A DNA stretch of 64,000 bases from Actinomyces viscosus (GTDB taxonomy: Bacteria > Actinomycetota > Actinomycetes > Actinomycetales > Actinomycetaceae): NCBI RefSeq assembly GCF_900637975.1, contig NZ_LR134477.1, positions 1,178,001-1,242,000 of the forward strand. The letters are read 5' to 3'. Below the pieces are notes generated by a model, which was not told the origin of the DNA, did no database searches, and saw only the letters and a list, made by a program, of their open reading frames with translations. Numbering within the stretch: position 1 is the first letter of the stretch; the number at the start of each line of letters is the position of its first letter. Below, piece after piece: positions 8,768 through 16,947 of this stretch. The translations under genes were made by a program, and so were the position numbers.

Positions 8768-9481
8768 TCACTGGTCCTCGGTGATCGGGGTGAAGGTGAC
8801 GTCGGAGTCCTCGCAGTAGGCCGCCACGGCGCCGGACTGGTAGGGGGACTCGGAGTCGGTGACGGTTCCGAGCTCTTTTCCGTCCACGGTGATGACGAAG
8901 CTGACCGATGCCGGGTTGGTGGTGTCAATAGTGACGGTGACGTCATGGCTCGCCCCGGGCGGGTAGACGGGCGTGTTGCCGGAGGCCAGGAACCGCTGGG
9001 CCCCGTCGTAGGCGGTGTCCTGCTTGGAGACCTCCCAGCCGTTGGGCTTGAGGGCCAGGGCGTAGAAGTGGTTGTTGTCGGAGTAGTTCCACAGGAGCCA
9101 GGCGACCTCCCAGGCGTTGGGGCTTCCGTCCTCGCGCAGCTGCCTGACGGTGGTCATGGTGGTGTGGATGGTCTGGACGTTGCCCGCCTCGATCTCGACC
9201 GTGGTGGACCTGGCCAGGCCCGCGTGGGTCTTGTCCTGGGAGTCGGCCGATGTCGGCTTGAGGCGCAGCAGGCCGCCGGAGCAGGAGGCCTCGCCGTAGC
9301 CGTCGAAGATGATCTCCCACTGGGAGCAGGCCTGGGCCTCAGTCTCTCTGGCGTGGCAGTACACGGTGATTCCTAGGATCATGGCCAGGACGCAGCCCAC
9401 CAGCAGTACGCGGCGCACGATCCTGCTGTGACCGGATCCGTCGAGTGCTCCTGCGTGCTGAGGCGCGTTGGTGGCTGTCAT
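8768..9481 (-). CDS. Membrane-anchored jelly-roll (concanavalin-like) protein of the polysaccharide operon
   Basis: A 237-residue protein with a short cytoplasmic N-terminus, one membrane segment (RRVLLVGCVLAMILGITVYC) and an outside domain of about 190 residues. That domain is rich in beta-strands and aromatic residues (WEIIFDGYGEAS, WEVAWLLWNYSDNNHFYALALKPNGWEVSK, VTVTIDTTNPASVSFVITVDGKELG). The layout resembles LamG/GH16-like jelly rolls or the DUF1080 group, but I see no obvious catalytic EXDXXE motif, so binding is more likely than hydrolysis. The ATG overlaps the stop of the GT2 gene (ATGA), which fixes this start. A carbohydrate-binding partner of the synthase is a reasonable guess. 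Confidence 0.62.
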   Translation of the reverse strand: MTATNAPQHAGALDGSGHSRIVRRVLLVGCVLAMILGITVYCHARETEAQACSQWEIIFDGYGEASCSGGLLRLKPTSADSQDKTHAGLARSTTVEIEAGNVQTIHTTMTTVRQLREDGSPNAWEVAWLLWNYSDNNHFYALALKPNGWEVSKQDTAYDGAQRFLASGNTPVYPPGASHDVTVTIDTTNPASVSFVITVDGKELGTVTDSESPYQSGAVAAYCEDSDVTFTPITEDQ

Positions 9482-11037
9482 CTCATCTCCTCGTTGGTCA
9501 AGTTGCTGATTGCGCGGTGGGTGCTGCTCCCGCTGATGGCGGTGCGGCCCGGGTCGTTCAGTGAGGATCCGGCCGGAGCGGTGCTGCCGGCGCCTGCGGG
9601 CCCAGGAGCCTCGAGGGGAGCCACTCTCGCGCGCCTTAGCGGAGGCTGGTTGCCCGGTGCCGGTGGACCCGCCGGTGCCTGCCCGCCAGGACCGGCGGCC
9701 GCGGCGGGGTGGGAGGGCTGTGCACCCTGAGCCGGTTCCGCCTCCCGGGCGGTCTTTGCCCAACCGGTGCGTCCGGTCAGCTCCCTGGCCACCGCCCGCC
9801 AGCCGTAGAGGCTGGGAAGGAGCCCGTACAGGACGAACAGGTGGGAGTAGGCCACGGCCTTGATCGGGCCCAGGCCCTGGCTGCGCTCGGTGCGCCAGTA
9901 GATCCAGGCGTAGATGAGCGCGGGCCCGAAGGCGATGACGTAGGCACCGACCAGCCACATCCAGGACTGCTCCCACCTCAGGACCGCCGCCACGCCGGCG
10001 GTCACCATGGTGATGAGGAAGGACAGGGTCAGCAGGGAGCCGGTCAGGAGCAGGTAGGGCGTGAGGATCTGCCAGAGCGTGTCGGCGCGCCCCAGGCCCC
10101 GCTGCTCCTTGGCGACGGACCACAGCAGGTGGAGCGCCTGGAGGTTTCCCTGGAACCATCGGGTGCGTTGGCGCATCAGGCGCCGCATGTTGGTCACGCC
10201 CTGCTGGTGGACGCAGGCAGAGGGCCAGAACTCGTTGGTCCAGCTGGTGGCGTTGAGCCGGATCCCCAGGTCGAAGTCCTCGGTCAGCGACCGGGTCCAG
10301 GGCCTGGGCCCCAGGGCGTCGAGTGCGCTGAGGCGGACGAACTGGGCGTTGCCGCCCATGCCGACACTGCGCACCCGGCGCCGTCCCCGCTGGAAGACCT
10401 CGGTGAAGATGACGAACTCCATGTCCTGCATGCGGGCGAGCAGGGAGCCGAAGCGGTTGTTGATGCGCACCCCCATCTGGACGGCGCCGACCTCCTGAGG
10501 GGCGAAGGCCTTGCGGACCTCGCCGATGGCGTGGGGGTCGAGCCTTCCGTCGGCGTCCATGACCCCCACGACGACTCGGGAGGAGGACACCGCGGTGCAG
10601 CGGGAGCGCACGATCGACAGCGCGTCGTTGAGCGCCTCCCCCTTGCCCAGACGGGCGCGGGGAGGACGGCGACGGACCACCTCGACGCGCTCGTCCCCGG
10701 CCCGGGCCGCCACCTGGGCGGTGTCATCATCGGAGCCGTCGTCGATGACCATGATGCGCAGGCCCGGGTCGGGGATCGAGGTGAGCCGCCTGACGCTGGC
10801 ACCGATCACCTCGGCCTCGTTGAGGCAGGGCATGAGGATGACAATGAGGAGCGGCTCCTCCGGGTGCGAGGGCCCACCGCGCCTGGGAGCCCCCCGGGAG
10901 GCAAGCAGCATGAAGAGCGTGTAGACCAGGGCGATGGCGATCATCGCCAGCGCACCCCACCACCCGACACGGTCGAGGACTCCCAGAGGGCTTGATGGAC
11001 CGAGATCCGCACGCATGAGCGGGGCCTGTGTACTCAT
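9478..11037 (-). CDS. Processive family-2 glycosyltransferase (exopolysaccharide synthase)
   Basis: A 519-residue membrane synthase of the PgaC/hyaluronan/cellulose-synthase type. An N-terminal membrane helix (about 24-46) is followed by the GT-A domain with PCLNEAEVIG, IDDGSDDDT (Asp99-Asp100), the DAD metal site (161-163), TED (252-254) and QRTRW (290-294); D, DxD, TED and QxxRW together mark processive enzymes. Three or more membrane helices follow (YLLLTGSLLTLSFLITMVTAG, SWMWLVGAYVIAFGPALIYAWIYW) and a long Ala/Pro-rich cytoplasmic tail. No PilZ domain is present. The ATG at 11037 shares one base with the upstream stop (TGATG). It should polymerise a UDP-sugar and extrude the chain. Confidence 0.88.
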   Translation of the reverse strand: MSTQAPLMRADLGPSSPLGVLDRVGWWGALAMIAIALVYTLFMLLASRGAPRRGGPSHPEEPLLIVILMPCLNEAEVIGASVRRLTSIPDPGLRIMVIDDGSDDDTAQVAARAGDERVEVVRRRPPRARLGKGEALNDALSIVRSRCTAVSSSRVVVGVMDADGRLDPHAIGEVRKAFAPQEVGAVQMGVRINNRFGSLLARMQDMEFVIFTEVFQRGRRRVRSVGMGGNAQFVRLSALDALGPRPWTRSLTEDFDLGIRLNATSWTNEFWPSACVHQQGVTNMRRLMRQRTRWFQGNLQALHLLWSVAKEQRGLGRADTLWQILTPYLLLTGSLLTLSFLITMVTAGVAAVLRWEQSWMWLVGAYVIAFGPALIYAWIYWRTERSQGLGPIKAVAYSHLFVLYGLLPSLYGWRAVARELTGRTGWAKTAREAEPAQGAQPSHPAAAAGPGGQAPAGPPAPGNQPPLRRARVAPLEAPGPAGAGSTAPAGSSLNDPGRTAISGSSTHRAISNLTNEEMR

Positions 11038-11306
11038 CACGCCCGCAGGCTCATCATGCCGCCGCGGCCTTGGGCGTGGCGGCCCCTGGTGCCCCTGGTG
11101 CGCCGGGAGCCCAGAAGCAGGCCGTGCGCGGCGCCGTAGAGGTTGGTCAGCAGGAAGAACGCCAGGATGGCGACGAACACCAGCCCAGCACAGTCGATGA
11201 GGAAACGGGCGATGAGAGCGGGAGGGGAGCCTGCCGGAGCGACGTACCACACGACGAACAGTCCGGTTCCGGCCGCGAATGGGGAGTAGTGCATGAGGCC
11301 ATCCAT
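11037..11306 (-). CDS. Small membrane protein, first gene of the polysaccharide operon
   Basis: About 89 residues if translation starts at the ATG at 11306; ATG 11294 or a non-ATG start near 11375 are alternatives, as no site has a convincing ribosome-binding sequence. Two hydrophobic segments are visible (GTGLFVVWYVA and LIDCAGLVFVAILAFFLLTNLYGAAHGLLLG), then a basic tail (SRRTRGTRGRH). The stop overlaps the GT2 start by one base, so expression is coupled to the synthase. Small membrane subunits accompany several polysaccharide synthases (for example PgaD with PgaC). I infer a similar accessory role but recognise no family. Confidence 0.6.
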   Translation of the reverse strand: MDGLMHYSPFAAGTGLFVVWYVAPAGSPPALIARFLIDCAGLVFVAILAFFLLTNLYGAAHGLLLGSRRTRGTRGRHAQGRGGMMSLRA

Positions 11307-11404
11307 CTGGATCCAAGGGGTAGGGCCGGCACCGACCGGCATCATCCGGGTACAGCAAGCAGAGCCGGTCGGCACCAACGCCTCGGTGCGGCGTGCCCGG
11401 GGGT

Positions 11405-11448
11405 GACGGGATGTGGGAACTCATCCCGTCGGGCACGGCACACCGTGC
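11405..11448 (-). promoter_or_regulatory. Structured leader of the polysaccharide operon (two dyads)
   Basis: Just after the predicted start site, GCACGG-CACA-CCGTGC (11433-11448) is a 6-bp dyad. Next comes a 9-bp stem with an 8-base loop (GACGGGATG at 11405-11413, CATCCCGTC at 11422-11430). Both fall inside a leader of roughly 150 bases before the first ATG. The first dyad could be an operator and the second an RNA hairpin; neither matches a riboswitch I know. Confidence 0.45.
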
Positions 11449-11458
11449 GTCACAACCA

Positions 11459-11486
11459 AATATAACAATAGAGTAACGCTACGCAA
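11459..11486 (-). promoter_or_regulatory. Candidate promoter of the polysaccharide operon
   Basis: On the minus strand TTGCGT (11481-11486) is followed by 16 bases and TATATT (11459-11464), five of six matches to the -10 consensus. The surrounding ~60 bases are unusually AT-rich for this genome. Transcription would begin near 11452 and run through all six genes. Confidence 0.55.
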
Positions 11487-11575
11487 CACTGTGCCAATCA
11501 ACTATGCGGCAAACAGGTTGTTAGAGGAAGGCTCACAAGGACTCAAAGTCCCGCCATTTCAACGATTGAAGCATC

Positions 11576-11611
11576 AAGGAGGGGGCGCCTCGGCGATGGC
11601 GCCCCCTCCTT
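11576..11611 (-). terminator. Terminator-like hairpin after hisD
   Basis: A perfect 14-bp stem (11576-11589 with 11598-11611, left arm AAGGAGGGGGCGCC) with an 8-base loop lies 67 bp beyond the hisD stop and before the polysaccharide promoter. The run of T after it is weak. Confidence 0.65.
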
Positions 11612-11678
11612 GGCGGACCGGAAAGAAGGTCACAGAAGGTAACAAGTTGGTCTCAGACAACCTGCTCGTCAGTGTTTT

Positions 11679-13019
11679 TCACTCCTGACGAGCCCGGGCC
11701 GCCTCCCCGTGGGCGGGCAGGTCCTCGCAGCTCGCCAGGACCTCGAGGGCCGGTGTCATGGCCTCCAGGGCGCTCGCGTCGTACTCGATGAGCTGCACCG
11801 GTTTGAGGAAGGCCATGACGCTCAGCCCGGCGGCGAATCGAGCGGTGCCGCCCGTGGGCAGGACATGGTTGGACCCGGCCAGGTAGTCCCCCAGGGGCAC
11901 TGGGCTGTACGGGCCGACGAAGACGGCTCCGGCGTTGCGGATCCGACGGGCGACCTCGGGAGCATCGGCGGTGTGGATCTCCAGGTGCTCAGCGGCGTAG
12001 GCGTCGGCCACCTCGATGGCCTGCTCGAGGTCACGCACCAGGACGGTCCCCGACTGCGGACCGCTCAGGGCGGCGCCGGCCCGTTCCCGGTGCCGGGTCA
12101 CCCTGAGCCTGCGCTCGAGCGCGACGTCGACGGCATCGGCCAGCTGCGGGGAGTCGGTGATGAGGACGCTGCCCGCATTGGGATCGTGCTCCGCCTGGGA
12201 GAGCAGGTCAGCGGCCACGTACTCGGGGTTGGCGCCGGCGTCGGCCAGGACGGCGATCTCCGTGGGGCCGGCCTCGGCGTCGATACCGACCGTCCCCATG
12301 ACGGCGCGCTTGGCGGCGGCCACATAGACGTTGCCGGGGCCTGTGATGACGTCGACGCCCTGGCACAGGACCTCTCCCCCGGCGTCGGCACGGTCGGTGT
12401 CGTTCTGGGCGTCGACGCCGTAGGCGAGCATCGCGATCGCCTGGGCACCGCCGACGGCGTAGACCTCAGTCAGCCCGAGCAGCGCGCACGCCGCCAGGAT
12501 CGTGGGGTGGGGCAGTCCGGCGAACTCGGCCTGGGGCGGACTGGCCAGGGCGATCTGCTCGACGCCGGCCACCTGGGCGGCCACCGCGTTCATGACCACG
12601 CTGGAGGGGTAGACGGCCAGGCCCCCGGGAACGTAGAGCCCGACGCGTTTAACCGGGATCCAGCGCTGGGTGATAGTGCCTCCGGAGACCACCTGCGTGG
12701 TGCGCTCGGTGGGCACCTGGGCGCCGTGGCCGGCACGGTTGTGGGCGATGGACAGCTCCAGGGCCTCGCGCACGTCCGGGTCCAGGTCACTCAGGGCCTG
12801 GGCGATGGCCTGGGCGGGTACGCGCAGGTGCTCGGGGCGTACGCCGTCGAAGCGCTCGGCGGCGTCACGTAGGGCGGCCGCGCCCCGGGAGCGGACGTCC
12901 TCAATGAGCGGGGCCACGGCGGTCTGGGCGGCGGTCACATCAAGGGTGGCCCGGGGAAGCGCCTGCGCCAGCTGGCGAGGAGACAGTTGGGTACTGCGCA
13001 GATCAGTGCGGGTGAGCAT
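11679..13019 (-). CDS. hisD: Histidinol dehydrogenase
   Basis: This 446-residue enzyme performs the last two steps of histidine synthesis, oxidising L-histidinol to L-histidine with NAD+ at a zinc site. Family patterns include VPVKRVGLYVPGG (here IPVKRVGLYVPGGLAVYPSSV), AVYAVGGAQAIAMLAYG-like, VDVITGPGNVYVAAAKR, IDAEAGPTEIAVLAD, DLLSQAEHDPNAGSVLITDS and YAAEHLEIHTAD. No other his gene is in the window; hisD stands alone behind metE. Its ATG begins only 22 bp after the metE hairpin. It is therefore either reached by read-through or starts from a promoter embedded in the end of metE. Confidence 0.95.
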   Translation of the reverse strand: MLTRTDLRSTQLSPRQLAQALPRATLDVTAAQTAVAPLIEDVRSRGAAALRDAAERFDGVRPEHLRVPAQAIAQALSDLDPDVREALELSIAHNRAGHGAQVPTERTTQVVSGGTITQRWIPVKRVGLYVPGGLAVYPSSVVMNAVAAQVAGVEQIALASPPQAEFAGLPHPTILAACALLGLTEVYAVGGAQAIAMLAYGVDAQNDTDRADAGGEVLCQGVDVITGPGNVYVAAAKRAVMGTVGIDAEAGPTEIAVLADAGANPEYVAADLLSQAEHDPNAGSVLITDSPQLADAVDVALERRLRVTRHRERAGAALSGPQSGTVLVRDLEQAIEVADAYAAEHLEIHTADAPEVARRIRNAGAVFVGPYSPVPLGDYLAGSNHVLPTGGTARFAAGLSVMAFLKPVQLIEYDASALEAMTPALEVLASCEDLPAHGEAARARQE

Positions 13020-13041
13020 GCCCGTAAGCCTACCGGCCCAA

Positions 13042-13086
13042 CGGGAGGCGGCCTGGGAGGGATGTCCTCTCCCAGGCCGCCTCCCG
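13042..13086 (-). terminator. Strong hairpin after metE
   Basis: A perfect 17-bp stem (13042-13058 with 13070-13086, sequence CGGGAGGCGGCCTGGGA) with an 11-base loop begins 22 bp beyond the metE stop. It also lies 22 bp before the hisD start, so it either ends the metF-metE transcript or lowers read-through into hisD. Confidence 0.7.
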
Positions 13087-13108
13087 CAGCTGCGACTGCG
13101 TCAGGCGC

Positions 13109-15499
13109 TCACAGGGTCTCGCGCACGGCGCGGGCGGCGCCGACGAGGCTGGTCAGGCTCGCCTCGGTCTCGGCGTAGGCGCGGGTCTTGAGCCCGCAGT
13201 CGGGGTTGACCCAGACCCTCTCAGCACCCAGGGCGTCCACGGCCCGCTGGAGCAGCTCGGTGCACTCCTCCTGGCTGGGCACGCGCGGGGAGTGGATGTC
13301 CCACACGCCCGGGCCGAGCTGGCGCTCGAAGCCGTGCTCGGCCACGGCGGGCAGGATGTCCATGCGCGAGCGGGAGGCCTCGATCGAGGTGACGTCGGCG
13401 TCGAGGTGGTCGACCGCGTCGATGACGACGTCGAACTCCGAGTAGCACAGGTGGGTGTGGACCTGGGTGGCGGGCGCGGCGCCTCCGGTGGCCAGACGGA
13501 AGGAGCCGACGGACCACTCCAGGTAGGCCGGACGGTCGGCGCGACGCAGCGGCAGGGTCTCACGGATGGCCGGCTCGTCGACCTGGATGACGCCGATCCC
13601 GGCGGCCTCGAGGTCCGCGACCTCCTCGCGCAGCGCCAGGCCCAGCTGGTCGGCGACCTGAGCGCGCGGGACGTCGTCACGCACGAAGGACCAGGCCATG
13701 ATCGTCACCGGACCGGTGAGCATGCCCTTGAGGGGCTTGTCGGTCAGGGACTGGGCGTAGGCCGACCAGGCCACCGTCATGGGCTCGGGACGGGCGACGT
13801 CACCCCACAGGATCGAAGGACGGGTGCAGCGAGATCCGTAGGACTGGACCCAGCCGTGCTCGGTGGTCACGAATCCGTCGAGCAGCTCGGCGAAGTACTG
13901 GACCATGTCGTTGCGCTCAGCCTCGCCGTGCACCAGCACGTCCAGTCCGAGGCGCTCCTGGAGGGCGACGACGCTGGCGATCTCGGCGCGCATGGCGGCG
14001 TCGTAGGCGGCGTCGTCGATCTCGCCCTTGCGCCAGGCGGCCCGGGCCTTGCGGATCTCGGCGGTCTGCGGGAAGGAGCCGATGGTGGTGGTGGGAAGCT
14101 CGGGCAGGCCCAGGCGCTCGTCCTGGGCCGCCTTGCGCTGCGCGTAGGGGGCGCGGGAGCGGTCGGCGTCGGTGACGGCGTCGACGGCGTCACGCACCTC
14201 GTCGCGGTGCACGCCCGGGTGGGCGGCGCGCTGACTGCGCAGGTCGGCGTCCTGGGCGAGCTCCGCTGCGATGGCGTCACGGCCCTCGGCCAGTCCCTTG
14301 GCCAGGGTGATGACCTCGCCGACCTTCTGGTCGGCGAAGGCGAGCCAGGAACGGATCTGCGGGTCGATGGCGGTCTCGCGCTCGACATCGTGGGGCACGT
14401 GCTGGAGGGAGGTCGAGGTGGCCACGGTGATGGGGGTGCCCTCGGGGAGCCGCTCGCGCAGCTGCTCGAGCGTGGTCAGTGCCGCGTCCAGGTCGGTGCG
14501 CCAGATGTTGCGTCCTGAGACGACGCCGGCGACGACGGTCTTGCCCTCCAGGGCGGCCAGGTCGTCGACCTCGGGCAGGGAGCCCGCCACGAGGTCAAGG
14601 CCCACGGCCTCGATCGGGGTGGCTCCGAGCACGGGCAGGGCGTCGCCCAGAGAACCGTAGGTTCCGGCCACGAGGATCTGGGGACGCTCCACGATGGCGC
14701 CCAGCCAGGTGTAGGCGTCGCGCACGGCATCGAGGATGCGTCCACGATCGACGTTCCAGGAGTCGGAGACCAGGGTGGGCTCGTCGAGCTGGACCCAGGT
14801 GGCACCGGCCTTCTGCAGGTCCATGAGCAGGTGGCCGTAGGCGTGCAGGACGTCGCCGAGGCGGTCCAGGGGGTGGAAGTCCTCGGCCGCCTCGTCGGAG
14901 GGCTTGGCCATGAGCAGGTAGCTCACCGGCCCCACGACGACGGGGCGCGTCTCCACCCCGGCCTCCTTGGCCTCACGGACCTGGTCGGCGATGGCGGTGT
15001 CGACGTAGCCGATGGGGGTGGAGGCGTCGATCTCGGGGACCAGGTAGTGGTAGTTGGAGTCGAGCCACTTGGTCATCTCCAGGGCGGGGCGGGCCCCCTC
15101 GCCGCGGGCCAGCGTGAAGTAGCCCTCGATGTCCAGGGCGCCGTCGGCGTCCAGCAGGTCGCGGAAGCGGGCGGGGGCGGCCCCCAGGGTGGCGGTGACC
15201 TGAAGGACCTGGTCGTAGAGGGTGAAGTCCGCGGGCACCGAGGCGGGCTGGGTCAGACCCAGGTCCGCCAAGCGCGAGCGCGTCACCTCGCGCAGCTCGG
15301 CGGCGGCGTGCCTGAGCTCATCGACGCTCAGGGCTCCCTTCCAGTAGGACTCCACGGCGCGTTTGAGCTCGCGGTCCCTCCCGATGCGGGGGTAGCCCAG
15401 GATGGTGGCCCCGGGGAGGGGGGCCGAGGGGACCTGCGACTCGGTCACGGCGATCTCCGCCGGTGAGGCGGTGGTGGCCGGCTCAGGGGTGGCGCTCAT
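13109..15499 (-). CDS. metE: Cobalamin-independent methionine synthase
   Basis: The 796-residue protein is slightly longer than usual because of an N-terminal Ala/Pro-rich stretch before ILGYPRIGRDRELKRAVESYWKG. MetE moves a methyl group from 5-methyl-tetrahydropteroyltriglutamate to homocysteine. Two halves are visible: the N-terminal barrel and the catalytic half starting LPTTTIGSFPQTAEIRKAR. Zinc ligands appear in QVHTHLCYSEF and NPDCGLKTR; VHGEAERNDMVQYFAE and VTIMAWSFVRDD are typical. The start overlaps the metF stop (ATGA), so the folate-methyl donor and its user are co-expressed. Control is probably through the SAM riboswitch ahead of metF. Confidence 0.97.
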   Translation of the reverse strand: MSATPEPATTASPAEIAVTESQVPSAPLPGATILGYPRIGRDRELKRAVESYWKGALSVDELRHAAAELREVTRSRLADLGLTQPASVPADFTLYDQVLQVTATLGAAPARFRDLLDADGALDIEGYFTLARGEGARPALEMTKWLDSNYHYLVPEIDASTPIGYVDTAIADQVREAKEAGVETRPVVVGPVSYLLMAKPSDEAAEDFHPLDRLGDVLHAYGHLLMDLQKAGATWVQLDEPTLVSDSWNVDRGRILDAVRDAYTWLGAIVERPQILVAGTYGSLGDALPVLGATPIEAVGLDLVAGSLPEVDDLAALEGKTVVAGVVSGRNIWRTDLDAALTTLEQLRERLPEGTPITVATSTSLQHVPHDVERETAIDPQIRSWLAFADQKVGEVITLAKGLAEGRDAIAAELAQDADLRSQRAAHPGVHRDEVRDAVDAVTDADRSRAPYAQRKAAQDERLGLPELPTTTIGSFPQTAEIRKARAAWRKGEIDDAAYDAAMRAEIASVVALQERLGLDVLVHGEAERNDMVQYFAELLDGFVTTEHGWVQSYGSRCTRPSILWGDVARPEPMTVAWSAYAQSLTDKPLKGMLTGPVTIMAWSFVRDDVPRAQVADQLGLALREEVADLEAAGIGVIQVDEPAIRETLPLRRADRPAYLEWSVGSFRLATGGAAPATQVHTHLCYSEFDVVIDAVDHLDADVTSIEASRSRMDILPAVAEHGFERQLGPGVWDIHSPRVPSQEECTELLQRAVDALGAERVWVNPDCGLKTRAYAETEASLTSLVGAARAVRETL

Positions 15500-16749
15500 G
15501 CGTTCTCCTTGGTGATGGTGGTGTGAGGCTGGACGGGATGACGGGAAGAGGCTGCTGCGCCCGGGGAGCCGCAGCGCAGGAAGGAGGGGCCCCGGCCGGG
15601 TGTGGCCTGGAGGTAGCCGCGGTCGACGGCGTCGCGCACCTCCCGGTCGGGGGCGGCTCCGGCCAGGATGCCGCCCAGACGCAGGTGGCTGATGACGTCG
15701 AGGGCCGGGCGGGTCCGGTTGAAGGTGTACAGGTGCAGTCCGGGCGCTCCGGCACGCAGCAGCGCCGTGGCCAGGTCGAGGGTGGCGCCGATGCCGCGTT
15801 CCACGAGGGCGGCGCCGCTGGCCGATCCCAGTGAGGATCGCAGACCTTCCGGCACCTTGACCCCGGTGAGCGCCTCGAGGCGGGTGAGCCGGCGCAGGTC
15901 GGTCAGGGGAATGACCCCGGGCAGGATCGGGATGCTCACCCCCGCGTAGGAGGCGGCGTTGGTCAGTGCCACGTAGTCGGCCGGGTCGTAGAACACCTGG
16001 GTGATGGCCAGGTCGGCGCCGGCGGCCTGCTTGGCGGCCAGGACCTCGATGGCCTCGATGTGGTCGCTGGTGGCCGGGTAGGCCGCAACGGCGATGGTGA
16101 CATGTCGCCTGCCGTCACCGAAGAAGTCGGCCTCGACCTCTCGGATGACCCGGACGAGGTCGTCGGCATGGCGCAGCTCCCCAGCGACGTCGTCGGCCCG
16201 GGTACCGGCGGGCGGGTCACCGCGTAGCGCCAGGAAGCGCCGCACCCCCATACGCAGGAAACGAGTGACGATGTCGACGGCCTCCTGCTTGCGGTAGCCG
16301 ATGCAGGTCAGGTGCGCCATGAGGGGGATGGTGCTGGACTCGAGCACGTGGGCGAGCACGCCCTCCGACGGGTTGGTCTCCTCCTGGACCGCGCGCACAC
16401 GGGGCATGCCGTCGCCCCGGTCGCCCACCGGCTCCAGGCGGTCTGCTCCTCGGTCCCTCTCAGTGGGCCCCGGAGCGGGCTCGGTCACGAAGGTGGGCCG
16501 GTAGGTCACCGAGACGAAGTCAGGACCGGTGGCCAGGAGCCTGTCGATCCGGCCCCAGGTGGCCGAGGCGGCCCTGCCCGGACGCGGGGGGAAGAGCTCC
16601 AGGCTGACGGTGGGCAGTGATCCCGTCGATCCCGGCAGTGAGCGTCTCGCTGACCGTACCGCTGCCGGCTCGCCGCGCCCGGAGTCATCACCGCGGCTCC
16701 CGACTCCGGCGGTGGACTCGGTGGGCTCAGCGGACTCGTTGTCTATCAC
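15496..16749 (-). CDS. metF: 5,10-methylenetetrahydrofolate reductase
   Basis: MetF reduces methylene-THF to methyl-THF with FAD, feeding MetE. The core begins at TVSLELFPPRPG and contains FVSVTYRP, PLMAHLTCIGY, RFLALRGDPPAG, AAKQAAGADLAITQVFYD and IPILPGVIPLTD, all family patterns. I place the start at GTG 16749, giving 417 residues. GGAG lies five bases upstream and the open frame further upstream runs through a SAM aptamer that should be untranslated leader. The first ~45 residues are low-complexity. The P1 helix of the aptamer includes part of that GGAG, suggesting SAM-dependent control of translation. The exact start is less certain than the identity. Confidence 0.9.
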   Translation of the reverse strand: MIDNESAEPTESTAGVGSRGDDSGRGEPAAVRSARRSLPGSTGSLPTVSLELFPPRPGRAASATWGRIDRLLATGPDFVSVTYRPTFVTEPAPGPTERDRGADRLEPVGDRGDGMPRVRAVQEETNPSEGVLAHVLESSTIPLMAHLTCIGYRKQEAVDIVTRFLRMGVRRFLALRGDPPAGTRADDVAGELRHADDLVRVIREVEADFFGDGRRHVTIAVAAYPATSDHIEAIEVLAAKQAAGADLAITQVFYDPADYVALTNAASYAGVSIPILPGVIPLTDLRRLTRLEALTGVKVPEGLRSSLGSASGAALVERGIGATLDLATALLRAGAPGLHLYTFNRTRPALDVISHLRLGGILAGAAPDREVRDAVDRGYLQATPGRGPSFLRCGSPGAAASSRHPVQPHTTITKENA

Positions 16750-16751
16750 GT

Positions 16752-16842
16752 CGTCTCCATCGATCCTGGCTGAAGCACCCGCGCACCGGGTTGCTGCGGC
16801 GTCATCGAACCAGGTCTCTCGGCCGCTCTGGATGGTCGAGCG
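16752..16842 (-). promoter_or_regulatory. SAM-I-clan riboswitch ahead of metF
   Basis: Read on the minus strand, the leader has the S-box core in order: AGAGCGGCCGAGAGACC (kink-turn strand), TTCGATGACGCCGC, GCAACC, then GGGTGC. P1 can form between CCATC (16831-16835) and GATGG (16757-16761). P2 pairs GCGGC with GCCGC. Loop L2 CCTGGTT (16808-16814) pairs with AGCCAGG (16765-16771) as the expected pseudoknot. The P4 hairpin of classical SAM-I is absent, resembling the SAM-I/IV variant. The 3' P1 strand overlaps the metF ribosome-binding GGAG (16755-16758), so SAM binding would hide it. The gene context (metF-metE) fits. A covariance search has not been run. Confidence 0.8.
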
Positions 16843-16947
16843 TATCAAACCATGACCACTCCCCTGCCCCACCGGCATCCCAGATAGCGAGAATCTTCTG
16901 CTCAGTCGGCAAGCCTGCCCGCGTCCTGCGCCCCGAGCAGCTGCGGG

